The notes under the pieces: model-generated | Database searches by the model: none | Seen by the model: the letters and a program-made list of their open reading frames with translations, nothing else | What the model was told of the DNA's origin: nothing | NCBI RefSeq assembly: GCF_964019515.1 | Contig: NZ_OZ026452.1 | Coordinates: 806,001-870,000, forward strand | Length of the DNA: 64,000 nucleotides | Origin: Serratia symbiotica (Periphyllus acericola) | Lineage (GTDB): Bacteria; Pseudomonadota; Gammaproteobacteria; Enterobacterales; Enterobacteriaceae | Direction: 5' to 3' | Made by a program: the position numbers and the translations under genes | Shown: positions 9,906 to 19,119 of the stretch, one piece after another | Numbering within the stretch: position 1 is the stretch's first letter | Layout of the letters: the number at the start of each line of letters is the position of its first letter

Positions 9906-10846
9906 ATGACAAAGCAAACCCCATTGTACGACCAGCATATGACGTGTGGAGCGCGCATGGTGGATTTTCATGGTTAGATGATGCCATTGCATTATGGCTC
10001 CCAAATTGGGATGCTGGCATGTTAGATGTCTCCTATATGACTACGGTGGATCTGCACGGAGCCTATACCCGTGAGTTCCTGCGTTACCTGCTGGCGAACG
10101 ATATCGCCAAGCTTACTCAACCCGGTAAAGCGTTGTATACCGGCATACTGAATGACTCCGGTGGTGTGATCGACGATCTGATCGTCTATTTCCTCGCTGA
10201 AGATTATTTTCGCCTGGTAGTGAACTCCGCCACGCGCGAAAAAGACCTGTCCTAGATCGAAGCGCATGCCGTGCCGTGATAGAGTATCGCTGACGGTGCT
10301 TGACGATCTGGCGTCGATCGCGGTGCAAAGTCCACAGGCTCAAGAGCGCGCTGCCACCCTATTTACCCCGGAGCAAAAAAGCGCGGTGGAAGGCATGAAG
10401 CCGTTCTTCGGCGTACAGACCGGTGATCTGGTTATCGCCACTACCGGCTACACCGGCGAAGCTGGTTATGAGATCCGCCATGCCTAAAGAGCAGGCGGCA
10501 GCCTTCTGTCAGCAGCTACTGGCCGCTGGCGGCAAGCCAGCAAGGTTGGGAGCACGTGACACCTTGCGTCTGGAAGCGGGCATGAACCTGTATGGTCAGG
10601 ACATGGACGAAGGGCGTTTTACCGTTGGCCGCCAACATGTGTTGGACCATTACTTGGCTACCGGAAGATCGTCAGTTCACCGGCCGCGCTTCCCTGGAAC
10701 AGCAGCGTGAGCTGGGCAGCGAATAATTGGTCGGCTTGATCATGACGGAAAAAGGCGTATTACGCCATGGGCTGCCAGTGCGTTTCACCGACGAAGTGGG
10801 GCAGACACGCCAAGGGGCGATCACCAGCGGTTTGTTCTCTTCGACT
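9906..10846 (+). pseudogene. gcvT: Glycine cleavage T protein, inactivated
   Basis: GcvT is the aminomethyltransferase of the glycine cleavage system. The start [23 protein letters not shown] is clear. Trp is then replaced by TAG, a short deletion follows GSQI, and the frame resumes with [26 protein letters not shown] and [12 protein letters not shown], with another Trp-to-TAG near 10254. Later pieces ([30 protein letters not shown]) are in shifted frames. At about 10846 the sequence passes directly into the end of gcvP, so the 3' part of gcvT, all of gcvH and most of gcvP are deleted. Confidence 0.93.
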
Positions 10847-10847
10847 A

Positions 10848-11503
10848 GATCGATGGCGTGACCACCCAGCGGGGTGCAGTATCCGCAGCGCCGTTTGGCA
10901 GTGCATCGATCTTGCCAATCAGTTGGATGTACATCCGCATGATGGGGGCGGAGGGCTTGAAACAGGCCAGCCAGGTGGTGATCCTCAACGCTAACTTATA
11001 ACGTTACCCGCCTGAAAGACGCCTATCCGGTGCTGTATACCGGCCGCGATCATCGCGTGGCGCACGAATGCATACTCGACATACGTCCACTTTAAGAAGA
11101 GACCGGCATCAGTGAAATGGATATCGCTAAACGTCTGATCGACTAAGGTTTCCATGCACCGACGATGTCGTTACCGGTTGCTGGCATATTGATGGTTGAG
11201 CCGACCGAATCGGAAAGCAAGGTGGAGCTGGATCGCTTTATCAATGCCATGCTGGCTATCCGCAGCGAGATCGACCGCGTTGCGCAAGGTGAATGGCCGC
11301 TGGGAGATAACCCGCTGGTGAATGCGCCACACGTTCAGGCGGAACTGGTCGGCGACTGGCAGCATGCTTACAGCCGTGAGCTGGTGGTCTTCCCAACCGT
11401 TAGCGTACGCGAAAACAAGTACTGGCCAAGCGTCAAGCGTCTGGATGACGTGTACGGCGATCGCAACCTGTTCTGTTCCTGTTTGTCAGTGTGCGAATAC
11501 TAG
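10848..11503 (+). pseudogene. gcvP: Glycine dehydrogenase (decarboxylating), C-terminal remnant
   Basis: Only about the last 215 codons of a protein of about 957 residues remain, beginning [19 protein letters not shown] and ending [16 protein letters not shown]. In-frame stops replace Tyr in the NANY motif (near 10998) and residues near 11095 and 11145. The PLP-lysine region is gone. With gcvT broken and gcvH absent, the glycine cleavage system cannot work. Confidence 0.93.
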
Positions 11504-11727
11504 GCTGTGCCTGGTCATTGACTGCCAGCAGCGCCTTACCTGCATAGCCTGATAACAGTTTCGGCGAAATTTGTATTCGGAGGGCATTGCATCATGCGGT
11601 GCCTTTTTGTGCGGCTTACCCACATTCACATTTTTATTTTAGCCTACACGTGTACACTGGAATTATTCTTAACTTAAGCCGCGATGCGGAAATCTTGAGC
11701 AATATAGGTTTGAAAGGATTTTGCTAT

Positions 11728-12402
11728 ATGGGAAAAAAGGGCATAGAAAAAATTGGCGACCAGAAAATCTCCGCCGTACCTTATCCTTGGGCTGAGGAGA
11801 TTACAAACAGCATCAGCCACGGCATTGGGCTGGTGTTCGGCATTGTTGGCCTGGTACTGCTGCTGGTGCAGGCGGTGGACACTGGTGAAGACGTAACGGC
11901 CATCACCAGCTACAGCCTGTATGGCGGCAGCATGATCCTGTTGTTTCTCTCCTCCACGCTCTACCATGCTATTCCTCATCAAAAAGTGAAGCACTGGCTG
12001 AAAAAGTTTCACCACTGCGCGATTTATCTTTTGATTGCCGGGACTTACACGCCATTTTTGCTGGATAGGTTTGAACTCGCCGCTGGCCAATGGGCTGATG
12101 GTGGTAATCTGGGGGCTAGCTTTGCTGGGCGTATTGTGCAAACTGGTCTTTGCCCATCGCTTGAAGTGCTATCGTTGGTAACTGACCTGGCCATGGGCTG
12201 GCTATCGCTGATCGTGATTTATCAACTGGCGATACATCTGGCGCTCGGCGGTGTGACTTTGTTGGCGGTTTTTGGGGCGGTCTACACCCGGGGGGTGATT
12301 TTCTACGCCTCTAAGCGCATCCGTTTCGGCCGCGCAATCTGGCACGGCTTTGTTCTCTGTGGCAGTGTTTGCCACTTTATGGCTATTTACCTGTACGTTT
12401 GA
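11728..12402 (+). CDS. yqfA: HlyIII/PAQR-family membrane protein with an internal frameshifted segment
   Basis: Inner-membrane protein of the hemolysin III family; role uncertain. I use ATG 11728 (GAAAGGA upstream). Family blocks [44 protein letters not shown] and [13 protein letters not shown] are present. Between about 12065 and 12166 the residues do not match. The other frame there reads [19 protein letters not shown], the family sequence. An inserted A near 12065 and a lost G near 12167 cancel out, so the frame stays open but about 34 residues, roughly one and a half membrane helices, are scrambled. It may be a cryptic pseudogene. Confidence 0.85.
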   Translation: MGKKGIEKIGDQKISAVPYPWAEEITNSISHGIGLVFGIVGLVLLLVQAVDTGEDVTAITSYSLYGGSMILLFLSSTLYHAIPHQKVKHWLKKFHHCAIYLLIAGTYTPFLLDRFELAAGQWADGGNLGASFAGRIVQTGLCPSLEVLSLVTDLAMGWLSLIVIYQLAIHLALGGVTLLAVFGAVYTRGVIFYASKRIRFGRAIWHGFVLCGSVCHFMAIYLYV

Positions 12403-12446
12403 TCCCCGTTTTACGACCACCACATATCGTGTTGAACTCATACCTT

Positions 12447-12558
12447 ATTGCAGCCAGTTTGCATACGGACAGCGTGCAACAATCGACGCGTACAGGGAGT
12501 ACATTCGGTGCCCAGGTGTAAAATGAAAAATCAAATCGCCTAGCGGGATAGATTTCTA
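12447..12558 (+). repeat. Dispersed palindromic-ended repeat, copy R2
   Basis: Matches R1 in block order: TTGCAGCCAGTTTGCATA, GGACAGCGTGCAACAA, GCGTACAGGGAGTA, GTGCCCAGGT and GCGGGATAGATT. It lies after yqfA. The 124 bases up to the ygfZ stop hold no gene; yqfB, found near here in E. coli, is not seen. Confidence 0.8.
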
Positions 12559-12682
12559 AGTGCCGCAATTACTCATCCAGCAAGCGTGATGTTACGGTTG
12601 CACTACGCCAGCTATCGGTTAATCACAGACTGTTACGCAGTATTGGATCGCTGGCCCATGCCTGGGTTAAGCATGCTAACGT

Positions 12683-13669
12683 CTAGGACTCCAGCTTATA
12701 GGGCAGCGGCTTGATCGCCAGCTGGCTGTTGGCGTCAGCACGCACTCGCAGCTTACTGTTGGCGTCTAGATCGTTATTCATCACCACTTGTACCCACAGC
12801 TTGCCATCGGCAAGTGTGCTGGCTGCCAGCACAGTGCCGGTACGCCGCCAGTTCTCACCCAATTGCAGTTCCAGATCCTCTGCCGCCTGCGGTGTGCGCC
12901 CAGCCATACCTTCTAGCCAGTACAGTGCGCGTTTGTTAGCACCGCGAAACTTGGCGCGTGCCACCATCTCCTGACCGGTATAGCAACCTTTGCTGAAGCT
13001 GATGCCCTGTAACGCTTGCAGGTTGGTGGCCTGGGGGATCAACTGTGCACTATTAGCGTTGTCGATAATCGGGTAACCGGCTTCGATATCTAGCGCTAGC
13101 CATTGGCGGCTGTCGTTCAACTCCGCCTGATCATGAAGTTTAGTCACTAGCTGCTCGGCAACGGCGGTGGTAGTCACCAGCAAGAAACGCTCAGCCGGTT
13201 CGGTGAACTGTAACAGGGTGGTATCACCTTCTTGCACCACCTGATGCTTGGCATCCGGCAAGATAGCGAAGGTAATTGCCAGTGCCGCGCGCGCCTGGAA
13301 ACCGGCCACGCCCAGCAGTACCGCATCATTGTCGGCGGCGATGGTGACCTTGGAGAACACCGCGTACTTCTTGATTTCCGCCAGTTGATTGGCCAGCACG
13401 CTACGGCGCTCCAGATAGGCAAAGCCCTCCCCGCGATGGAAAAGGCGCAGGGTGCTCCACATTTTCCCCTTAGTATCGCAGTGGCCGCACGGCACATGCT
13501 GGTCAGCCGCCAGTGCATCAATGTCTGCCGTCACCTGGCCCTGAAGATATTTCACAGTATCCGGCCCCTCTAGCGTCACTAACGCCCAATCTTCCAACGA
13601 GATTAGCGTCAGGGGCAGATGCGAGGAGGCGACAGGCTGACGAGGTGGGAAAGAAATGTTATAGATCAT
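12683..13669 (-). CDS. ygfZ: Folate-binding Fe-S cluster maintenance protein YgfZ
   Basis: Tetrahydrofolate-dependent factor needed for some Fe-S enzymes such as MiaB; a GcvT-like fold. The chosen start, ATG 13669, gives [13 protein letters not shown], matching the E. coli N-terminus a few residues in. The hallmark [17 protein letters not shown] with its conserved Cys is present, along with [10 protein letters not shown] and [12 protein letters not shown]. About 328 residues, family length 326. The frame is intact. It is kept although its relative GcvT is destroyed. Divergent from sdhE. Confidence 0.94.
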   Translation of the reverse strand: MIYNISFPPRQPVASSHLPLTLISLEDWALVTLEGPDTVKYLQGQVTADIDALAADQHVPCGHCDTKGKMWSTLRLFHRGEGFAYLERRSVLANQLAEIKKYAVFSKVTIAADNDAVLLGVAGFQARAALAITFAILPDAKHQVVQEGDTTLLQFTEPAERFLLVTTTAVAEQLVTKLHDQAELNDSRQWLALDIEAGYPIIDNANSAQLIPQATNLQALQGISFSKGCYTGQEMVARAKFRGANKRALYWLEGMAGRTPQAAEDLELQLGENWRRTGTVLAASTLADGKLWVQVVMNNDLDANSKLRVRADANSQLAIKPLPYKLES

Positions 13670-13696
13670 AGTAAGTTCCTGCTCAGCGTTTAGCAT

Positions 13697-13762
13697 AGAA
13701 CCTATCCCAATAGGCTACTAAATTGCCCACAACAATTGCGCCTGTTCTATTGGGATGGTTCT
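13697..13762. repeat. 66-bp mini-repeat with near-perfect inverted ends
   Basis: AGAACCTATCCCAATAG on the left is matched by CTATTGGGATGGTTCT on the right in inverted orientation (one mismatch). The ends match the termini of the longer dispersed repeats (CCTATCCCA / TGGGATAGG). The interior is unrelated and about 33 bases long. It lies in the ygfZ-sdhE divergent gap, 28 bases from the ygfZ start. Confidence 0.75.
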
Positions 13763-14000
13763 CAGGTGTGTTTCACCATGGTAAAAGAGGTGGCGAGCTT
13801 TGCAAACTGTTATTCGCGTTTGCATCTCCAGCAGCGCTTTTTAGGATATTGAGCGCCTTAGAACATTTTCCGCTGAGAACGTCCTTCACGATGGTGATAT
13901 CAAATTGTTATTTTAAAGCTTACGATCAAGGGGCATCCTTTGTCGCTCGTTTTATATCGCGATGGTAGCGCCACGAAGAAAAGAGGTGAGTCATAACAAT

Positions 14001-14267
14001 ATGGATATTAACAACAAAGCGCGCATTCATTGGGCCTGCCGCCGTGGCATGCGTGAGCTGGACATCTCCATCATGCCATTTTTCGAATATGAGTATGACC
14101 AACTAAATGATACTGACAAGGCACTGTTTATCCGCCTGCTAGAGTGCGATGATCCCGATCTGTTTAACTGGCTGATGAACCATGGCGCACCTGAGGACAG
14201 CCAACTGCAAAGAATGGTGGCCCTGATCCAGTCGCGAAATAAAGCCCGTGGCCGAGTGGCGATGTGA
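14001..14267 (+). CDS. sdhE: Succinate dehydrogenase flavinylation factor SdhE
   Basis: Small cytoplasmic protein that promotes covalent FAD attachment to SdhA and FrdA. The 88 residues equal the E. coli length. The RGxxE-type signature is visible in [16 protein letters not shown], followed by [17 protein letters not shown]. The next gene, ygfX, starts inside its last codons, as in other enterobacteria. Intact. Confidence 0.95.
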   Translation: MDINNKARIHWACRRGMRELDISIMPFFEYEYDQLNDTDKALFIRLLECDDPDLFNWLMNHGAPEDSQLQRMVALIQSRNKARGRVAM

Positions 14268-14673
14268 TGTCCGCATTTCCAGGCGTACCCAATTATTCTC
14301 GTTGCTGACGTATGGCGTCCTGGTACTTGCTGATCCTGATTTCGCCTTGGCCAGCAGGCTACGGGCCGATCTCGCTGGTGCTGCTGATACTGGTGGTGTT
14401 GCAAGGTATCCGCAGCCAGAAACGCCTCGCCGCAGTGCAGGGCGAGTTGCGCCTGCTGGCGGACTGGCGCATCAGCTGGAATGGCTACGAGTGGCGACTG
14501 GTGAAAAACCTTGGATGCCGGATCACGGTATATTGCTGACACTGCACCCCATGGGGGGTAACAAGTACCAGCGGCTGTGGCTGGTTTTGGACAACATGGA
14601 GAGGGAAGAATGGCGCTATCTGCGCCAACGTCTGCTGTATCCACCAGTGAGCGATGATGAAGAAACCCGATGA
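14248..14673 (+). CDS. ygfX: YgfX-family membrane protein with a frameshifted core
   Basis: YgfX is a small inner-membrane partner of SdhE, also described as a toxin-like inhibitor of MreB/FtsZ. The open frame starts at GTG 14248 ([11 protein letters not shown]) and ends DDEETR. The first part and the part after [15 protein letters not shown] match. The stretch between about 14326 and 14505 fits only in another frame, which reads [20 protein letters not shown] and [16 protein letters not shown], the expected membrane hairpin. A +1 and a later -1 (in an A run near 14503) cancel. The real protein would lose its membrane helices, so function is doubtful. Confidence 0.8.
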   Translation: MAEWRCDVRISRRTQLFSLLTYGVLVLADPDFALASRLRADLAGAADTGGVARYPQPETPRRSAGRVAPAGGLAHQLEWLRVATGEKPWMPDHGILLTLHPMGGNKYQRLWLVLDNMEREEWRYLRQRLLYPPVSDDEETR

Positions 14674-14819
14674 AACTGATGCTCTGGCTGGTAGGTAGGG
14701 GATCAGTCAAAAATCGGAGGGACGCTGTTTCCTCCTGGCACGCTCCGCTGCTGTAACCGGAAGGTCATACGTTGGTGCTAGGAGCGGCGCTTCTGGCAAA
14801 GCTTGCGCGCTCGGTACGG

Positions 14820-15338
14820 TTACAGCAGTGGCTCCATCTCCAGCAAGATCTGTTCATACCACTGTTGCAGACGGTCTTCACTGATGTCGAACTGATTGAC
14901 CTCATCAAGCGCCAAGCCGACAAGGTGCTTACCATCGGCGCTCAGTGCTTTGGGTCTGGTGAACTCGAAGCCATCGGTTGGCCAGAAGCCGATGAACTGT
15001 GCGCCTAGCGGGGCTATCTGATCGTTTAACATGCCCAGCGCGTCCAGGAACCATTCGCCGTAACCCAACTGATTGCCCGGGCCATACATGGCGACGATTT
15101 TGCCTTTTAGTTCAAGCGTTGTCAGTTGCGGCCAGATCGCCTGCCAGTCTTCTTACAGTTCGCCGAAATCCCAGGTTGGGATACCGAGGATCAAGATCGA
15201 GTATTCTTCCATCAGCTTGGGGTAGACGTCTTTCAAGTTATGCAGATCGACCAGGTCTTCATCTAGAATCTCGCGGATTTTTTCTGCCGCCATCTCAGTA
15301 TAGCAGGTGCTTGAGCTGTAAAACAGACCCATCTTCAT
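14820..15338 (-). pseudogene. fldB: Flavodoxin 2, single nonsense mutation
   Basis: FldB is an FMN electron carrier. The frame reads [20 protein letters not shown] (FMN phosphate loop), [14 protein letters not shown], then TAA at 15153-15155 where Gln is expected, then [28 protein letters not shown] and LEMEPLL to the stop. Apart from that one codon all 173 or so positions align with E. coli FldB. The nonsense removes two thirds of the protein, so it is probably dead, but recently. Confidence 0.92.
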
Positions 15339-15579
15339 GTTTTAACTGTCATATTACCGTTGGTAGAATTGCACCTAGTATACCTGATTTGCCGCAGCTT
15401 AAGGCATAATGCCCAAAGAACAGGCTCCATGGACTTCAAGTTGCAACTGGCGGCAAGGGGGTAAATTCTTCCCGCGAGCAGATTTGAGCGCTGCTTGCAA
15501 TGGCCCCGAAAACTCACCCGCAGCCAAAACGCGGCGGCTTGAAGACAAAAGGCGAAAGCGCAGAATAAGAGAGGATCGC

Positions 15580-16488
15580 GTGCAACAGCAAGACAATGCC
15601 GCAGGCAGATTGAGAAATTCCTGGATGCGCTGTAGCTTGAGCGCAATCTGGCGGAAAACACGCTAGTCTCTTACCGGCTGGATTTGTAGGCGCTGGCTAG
15701 TTGCCTAGCTTAACCATCAGAATATCACACTGTTGCAAGCGCAGGCGCTGGATCTACAGGCGTTTCTTGCCGAGCGAGTTGATAGCGGCTACAAAGCTAC
15801 CAGTTCCGCGCACTTGCTTAGCGCCATGCGCCGCCCGTTCCAGTATCTTTATCGAGAGAAGCTGCGTGCGGATGACCCGACAACGCTGCTAGCCTCGCCG
15901 AAGTTGCTGCAGCGGCTGCCAAAGGATCTGAGCGAGACGCAGATCGACGCCCTGCTGAAAGCCCCTTGCGTTGATCAGCCGCTCGAATTACGCGATAAAG
16001 CGATGCTTGAAGTATTGTCTGCTACCGGTCTGCGGGTTTCAGAACTGGTTGGCCTGACCATCAGCGATGTCAGCCTGCAGCAGGGCGTGGTACGGGTGAT
16101 CGGCAAAGGCAACAAAGAGCTGCTGGTGCCACTGGGCGAAGAAGCTGTATATTGGATCGAGAACTATCTGGAACATGGTCGCCCGTGGCTGGTTAACAGC
16201 CAGGCGCTGGATGTGTTGTTTCAAAACCAACGCTGCCAGCAAATGACCCGACAGACATTCTGGCATCGTATCAAACACTATGCGATCCTTGCCGGTATCG
16301 ACAGCGAGCGATTGTCCCCGCATATGTTACGGCACGCATTCGCCACCCACCTGTTGAACCATGGGGCTAATCTCCGTGTAGTATAGATGTTATTGGGACA
16401 CAGCGATCTCTCTACCACGCAAATTTATACTCATGTAGCGACTGAACGATTGAAACAGCTACATCAATAACATCACCCACGCGCCTGA
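15580..16488 (+). pseudogene. xerD: Tyrosine recombinase XerD, inactivated
   Basis: XerD with XerC resolves chromosome dimers at dif. The start (GTG 15580, VQQQDN) is followed by a frameshift. The N-terminal domain carries TAG for Trp (in FLDALW) and further stops near 15690-15715. From 15733 a long open stretch covers the catalytic domain, with GLRVSELVG (Arg), GKGNKE (Lys) and HMLRHAFATHLL (His, Arg). Gln is TAG at 16384-16386, before LLGHSDLSTTQIYTH (His, Tyr). Another Gln is TAA at 16468-16470, five residues before the ancestral stop. It precedes dsbC and recJ as usual. Confidence 0.93.
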
Positions 16489-16500
16489 AGGATTGAAAAA

Positions 16501-17217
16501 ATGAAAAAAGGTTTAATGCTGCTATCTCTGCTGGTGGCTGCGGTGACCAGTGCTGCACACGCCGATGATGCGGCAATCAAAAAAGCGCTCGATAGCCTGG
16601 GCATTAAACAAGCTAATCTGCGGCCCTCATCGGTCAAGGGTTTGAAAACCGTGTTGACCGACAGCGGTGTGTTGTACGTGTCTGCAGATGGTAAACATAT
16701 TCTGCATGGCCCGCTGTACGACATCAGCAGCAAGGTGCCAGTGAACGTCACCAATCAATTGCTGGTAACTCAACTAGAGACGCTGCGAGATCAGATGATC
16801 GTCTATAAGGCACCAAAGGAAAAACATGTGATAACCGTTTTTACCGACAGCACTTGCGGTTATTGCCACAAACTGCATCAGCAGATGCATGAGTATAATG
16901 ATTTGGGCATCACCGTCCGCTATCTGGCCTTCCCGCGTCAGGGAAGGGGCTCCCTGGTCGAGAAAGACATGCAGTCGATCTGGTGCAGTGCCGACAAAGC
17001 TAAGGCTTTTGACGCCGCTATGAAGGGCGATGCAGTATCTCCGGCAACCTGCAAAACCGACATCAGCAAACACTATGCGCTCGGTGCGCAGTTCGGCATT
17101 CAAGGCACCCCGGCGATCATTTTGGAAAACGGCATGATGATCCCAGGCTACCAGGGCCCCAAAGAGATGGCCGCCATGCTGGGGGCGCATCAGGTTGCGA
17201 CCAAGGTGGGTGGTTAA
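16501..17217 (+). CDS. dsbC: Periplasmic disulfide isomerase DsbC
   Basis: Reshuffles wrong disulfides in periplasmic proteins and is kept reduced by DsbD. The 238 residues start with a signal peptide (MKKGLMLLSLLVAAVTSAAHA, cleavage before DDAA). An N-terminal dimerisation domain leads to the thioredoxin-fold active site Cys119-Gly-Tyr-Cys122, with the cis-proline loop at GTPAI. A second cysteine pair (WCSADKA, PATCKT) is also kept. The frame is intact. recJ starts six bases after its stop. Confidence 0.95.
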   Translation: MKKGLMLLSLLVAAVTSAAHADDAAIKKALDSLGIKQANLRPSSVKGLKTVLTDSGVLYVSADGKHILHGPLYDISSKVPVNVTNQLLVTQLETLRDQMIVYKAPKEKHVITVFTDSTCGYCHKLHQQMHEYNDLGITVRYLAFPRQGRGSLVEKDMQSIWCSADKAKAFDAAMKGDAVSPATCKTDISKHYALGAQFGIQGTPAIILENGMMIPGYQGPKEMAAMLGAHQVATKVGG

Positions 17218-17223
17218 TCGCGG

Positions 17224-18954
17224 GTGAGTATCAAAATGCAACTACGCCGCCGAGTGGCGGCGGATGAAAGCCATCTGCCTGCCAGCCTGCCCCCGTTGCT
17301 ACGTCGTTTGTACGCGTTGCGTGGCGTTAAGGATGAGCAAGAACTGGAGCGTAGCGTCAAGGGCATGCTGCCTTGGCAGCAGTTGAGTGGCATCGACACC
17401 GCCGTTGGCATCCTGGAACAGGCATTGGTTGATCGCCGTAGTATCATGGTAGTGGGTGATTTTGATGTAGACGGTGCCACTAGCACCGCACTGACGGTAT
17501 TGGCGCTTCGTAGCATGGGGGGTAGCGTTGATTATCTGGTACCGAACCGCTTCGAAGACGGCTACGGCCTAAGCCCCGAAGTGGTGGAACAGGCGGCAGC
17601 GCGCGGTGCTGAGCTGATCGTGACCGTCGATAACGGCGTTTCTTCTCACGCTGGCGTTGACGTGGCGCATGCCAACGGCATTCAAGTGCTGGTAACTGAT
17701 CATCACCTGCCAGGTGAAACCCTGCCAGCGGCCGAAGCAATCGTTAATCCCAACTTGCGAGGCTGTAAATTCCCCTCCAAATCGCTGGCCGGCGTTGGGG
17801 TTGCTTTCTATCTAATGTTGGCACTACGCGCCCGGCTGCGTGACAGCGGCTGGTTTGCACAGCTCGCGTTGGCAACGCCCAATCTGGCGGAACTGCTGGA
17901 TTTGGTGGCGCTTGGCACGGTAGCTGATGTAGTACCGCTGGACACTAACAACCGCATTCTAGTTTATCAGGGCTTGCATCGTATCCGTGCCGACAAGTGT
18001 CGGCCAGGTATTCGCGCGCTGCTCGAAGTGGCCAATCGCGATGCGCGGCAGTTAGTGGCCAGCGATCTCGGCTTTGCACTCGGCCCACGGCTCAATGCAG
18101 CAGGGCGGTTGGACGATATGTCGGTTGGGGTGGCGCTACTATTGAGCGATGACATCGCGCAGGCGCGCATGCTGGCTAACGATCTCGATACGCTGAATCA
18201 GACGCGGCGCGAGATTGAGCAAGGCATGCAGATAGAGGCGCTGCATCTGTGCGACCAGTTGGAACGCACCAGCACTGAATTGCCTTACGGATTAGCGATG
18301 TACCACCCAGAATGGCATCAAGGGGTAGTGGGTATTCTGGCTTCGCGCATTAAAGAGCGTTTCCACCGCCCGGTGATCGCCTTTGCCCCAGTAGGTGATG
18401 GCATCCTGAAAGGCTCTGGCCGTTCGGTGGCCGGGCTGCACATGCGTGATGCGCTCGAGCGGCTGGATATGCTAAGCCCTGGTTTGATGATGACGTTCGG
18501 TGGTCATGCAATGGCGGCTGGGCTGTCACTGGAAGAGGCCAAATTCGACGATTTTCGCCAGCGTTTTGGTGAACTGGTGGGCGAATGGCTTGATCCGGCA
18601 ATGCTAGAGGGAGTTATCTGGTCTGACGGTGAGTTGTCGATGCAGGAGCTATCGCTAACCACGGCAGAACTGCTGCGCGATGGCGGCCCTTGGGGCCAAG
18701 CATTCCCGGAGCCGACTTTCAACGGTAGGTTCCGCATCCTGCAACAGCGGTTGGTGGGTGAGAAACACCTGAAGCTGATGGTGGAACCGCTCGGCGGTGG
18801 GCCGCTGCTCAACAGTATCGCCTTCAACGTAGACACCACGCTATGGCCGGACAGCAGCGTGGGCGAGGTAGAACTGGCCTACAAGCTCGACATCAACGAG
18901 TTTCGTGGCAACCACAACGTGCAATTACTGATCCAACATCTTTGGCCGCATTAG
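17224..18954 (+). CDS. recJ: Single-strand 5'-3' exonuclease RecJ
   Basis: DHH-family Mn-dependent nuclease of RecF-pathway and mismatch repair. The GTG start at 17224 is supported by tight spacing to dsbC. The 576 residues (E. coli 577) include motif I VVGDFDVDGATS, motif III VTDHHLPG with DHH, KSLAGVGVAFYLM and LGFALGPRLNAAGRLDDM, and the DHHA1 motif FGGHAMAAGLSL. No interruption is seen. Confidence 0.96.
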   Translation: MSIKMQLRRRVAADESHLPASLPPLLRRLYALRGVKDEQELERSVKGMLPWQQLSGIDTAVGILEQALVDRRSIMVVGDFDVDGATSTALTVLALRSMGGSVDYLVPNRFEDGYGLSPEVVEQAAARGAELIVTVDNGVSSHAGVDVAHANGIQVLVTDHHLPGETLPAAEAIVNPNLRGCKFPSKSLAGVGVAFYLMLALRARLRDSGWFAQLALATPNLAELLDLVALGTVADVVPLDTNNRILVYQGLHRIRADKCRPGIRALLEVANRDARQLVASDLGFALGPRLNAAGRLDDMSVGVALLLSDDIAQARMLANDLDTLNQTRREIEQGMQIEALHLCDQLERTSTELPYGLAMYHPEWHQGVVGILASRIKERFHRPVIAFAPVGDGILKGSGRSVAGLHMRDALERLDMLSPGLMMTFGGHAMAAGLSLEEAKFDDFRQRFGELVGEWLDPAMLEGVIWSDGELSMQELSLTTAELLRDGGPWGQAFPEPTFNGRFRILQQRLVGEKHLKLMVEPLGGGPLLNSIAFNVDTTLWPDSSVGEVELAYKLDINEFRGNHNVQLLIQHLWPH

Positions 18955-19119
18955 TCTTGCAGGTGGTGATCCGGGGTTGGGCAACGCAAACCCTGGCATC
19001 ATTTCTGACCGCCACAAAAACCGACCAACTTGCTATAAACTGACGGTGAGATCCGTTAGAATCAGCAACTCTAATGGCATTTAGCCATCGACGACATCAA
19101 CGTATAAGAACGCAAAACC

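Noticed and set aside
12064..12167. Programmed frameshifting in yqfA
   Set aside because: No slippery heptamer or stimulatory structure is evident, and two opposite shifts would be needed; independent indels are simpler.
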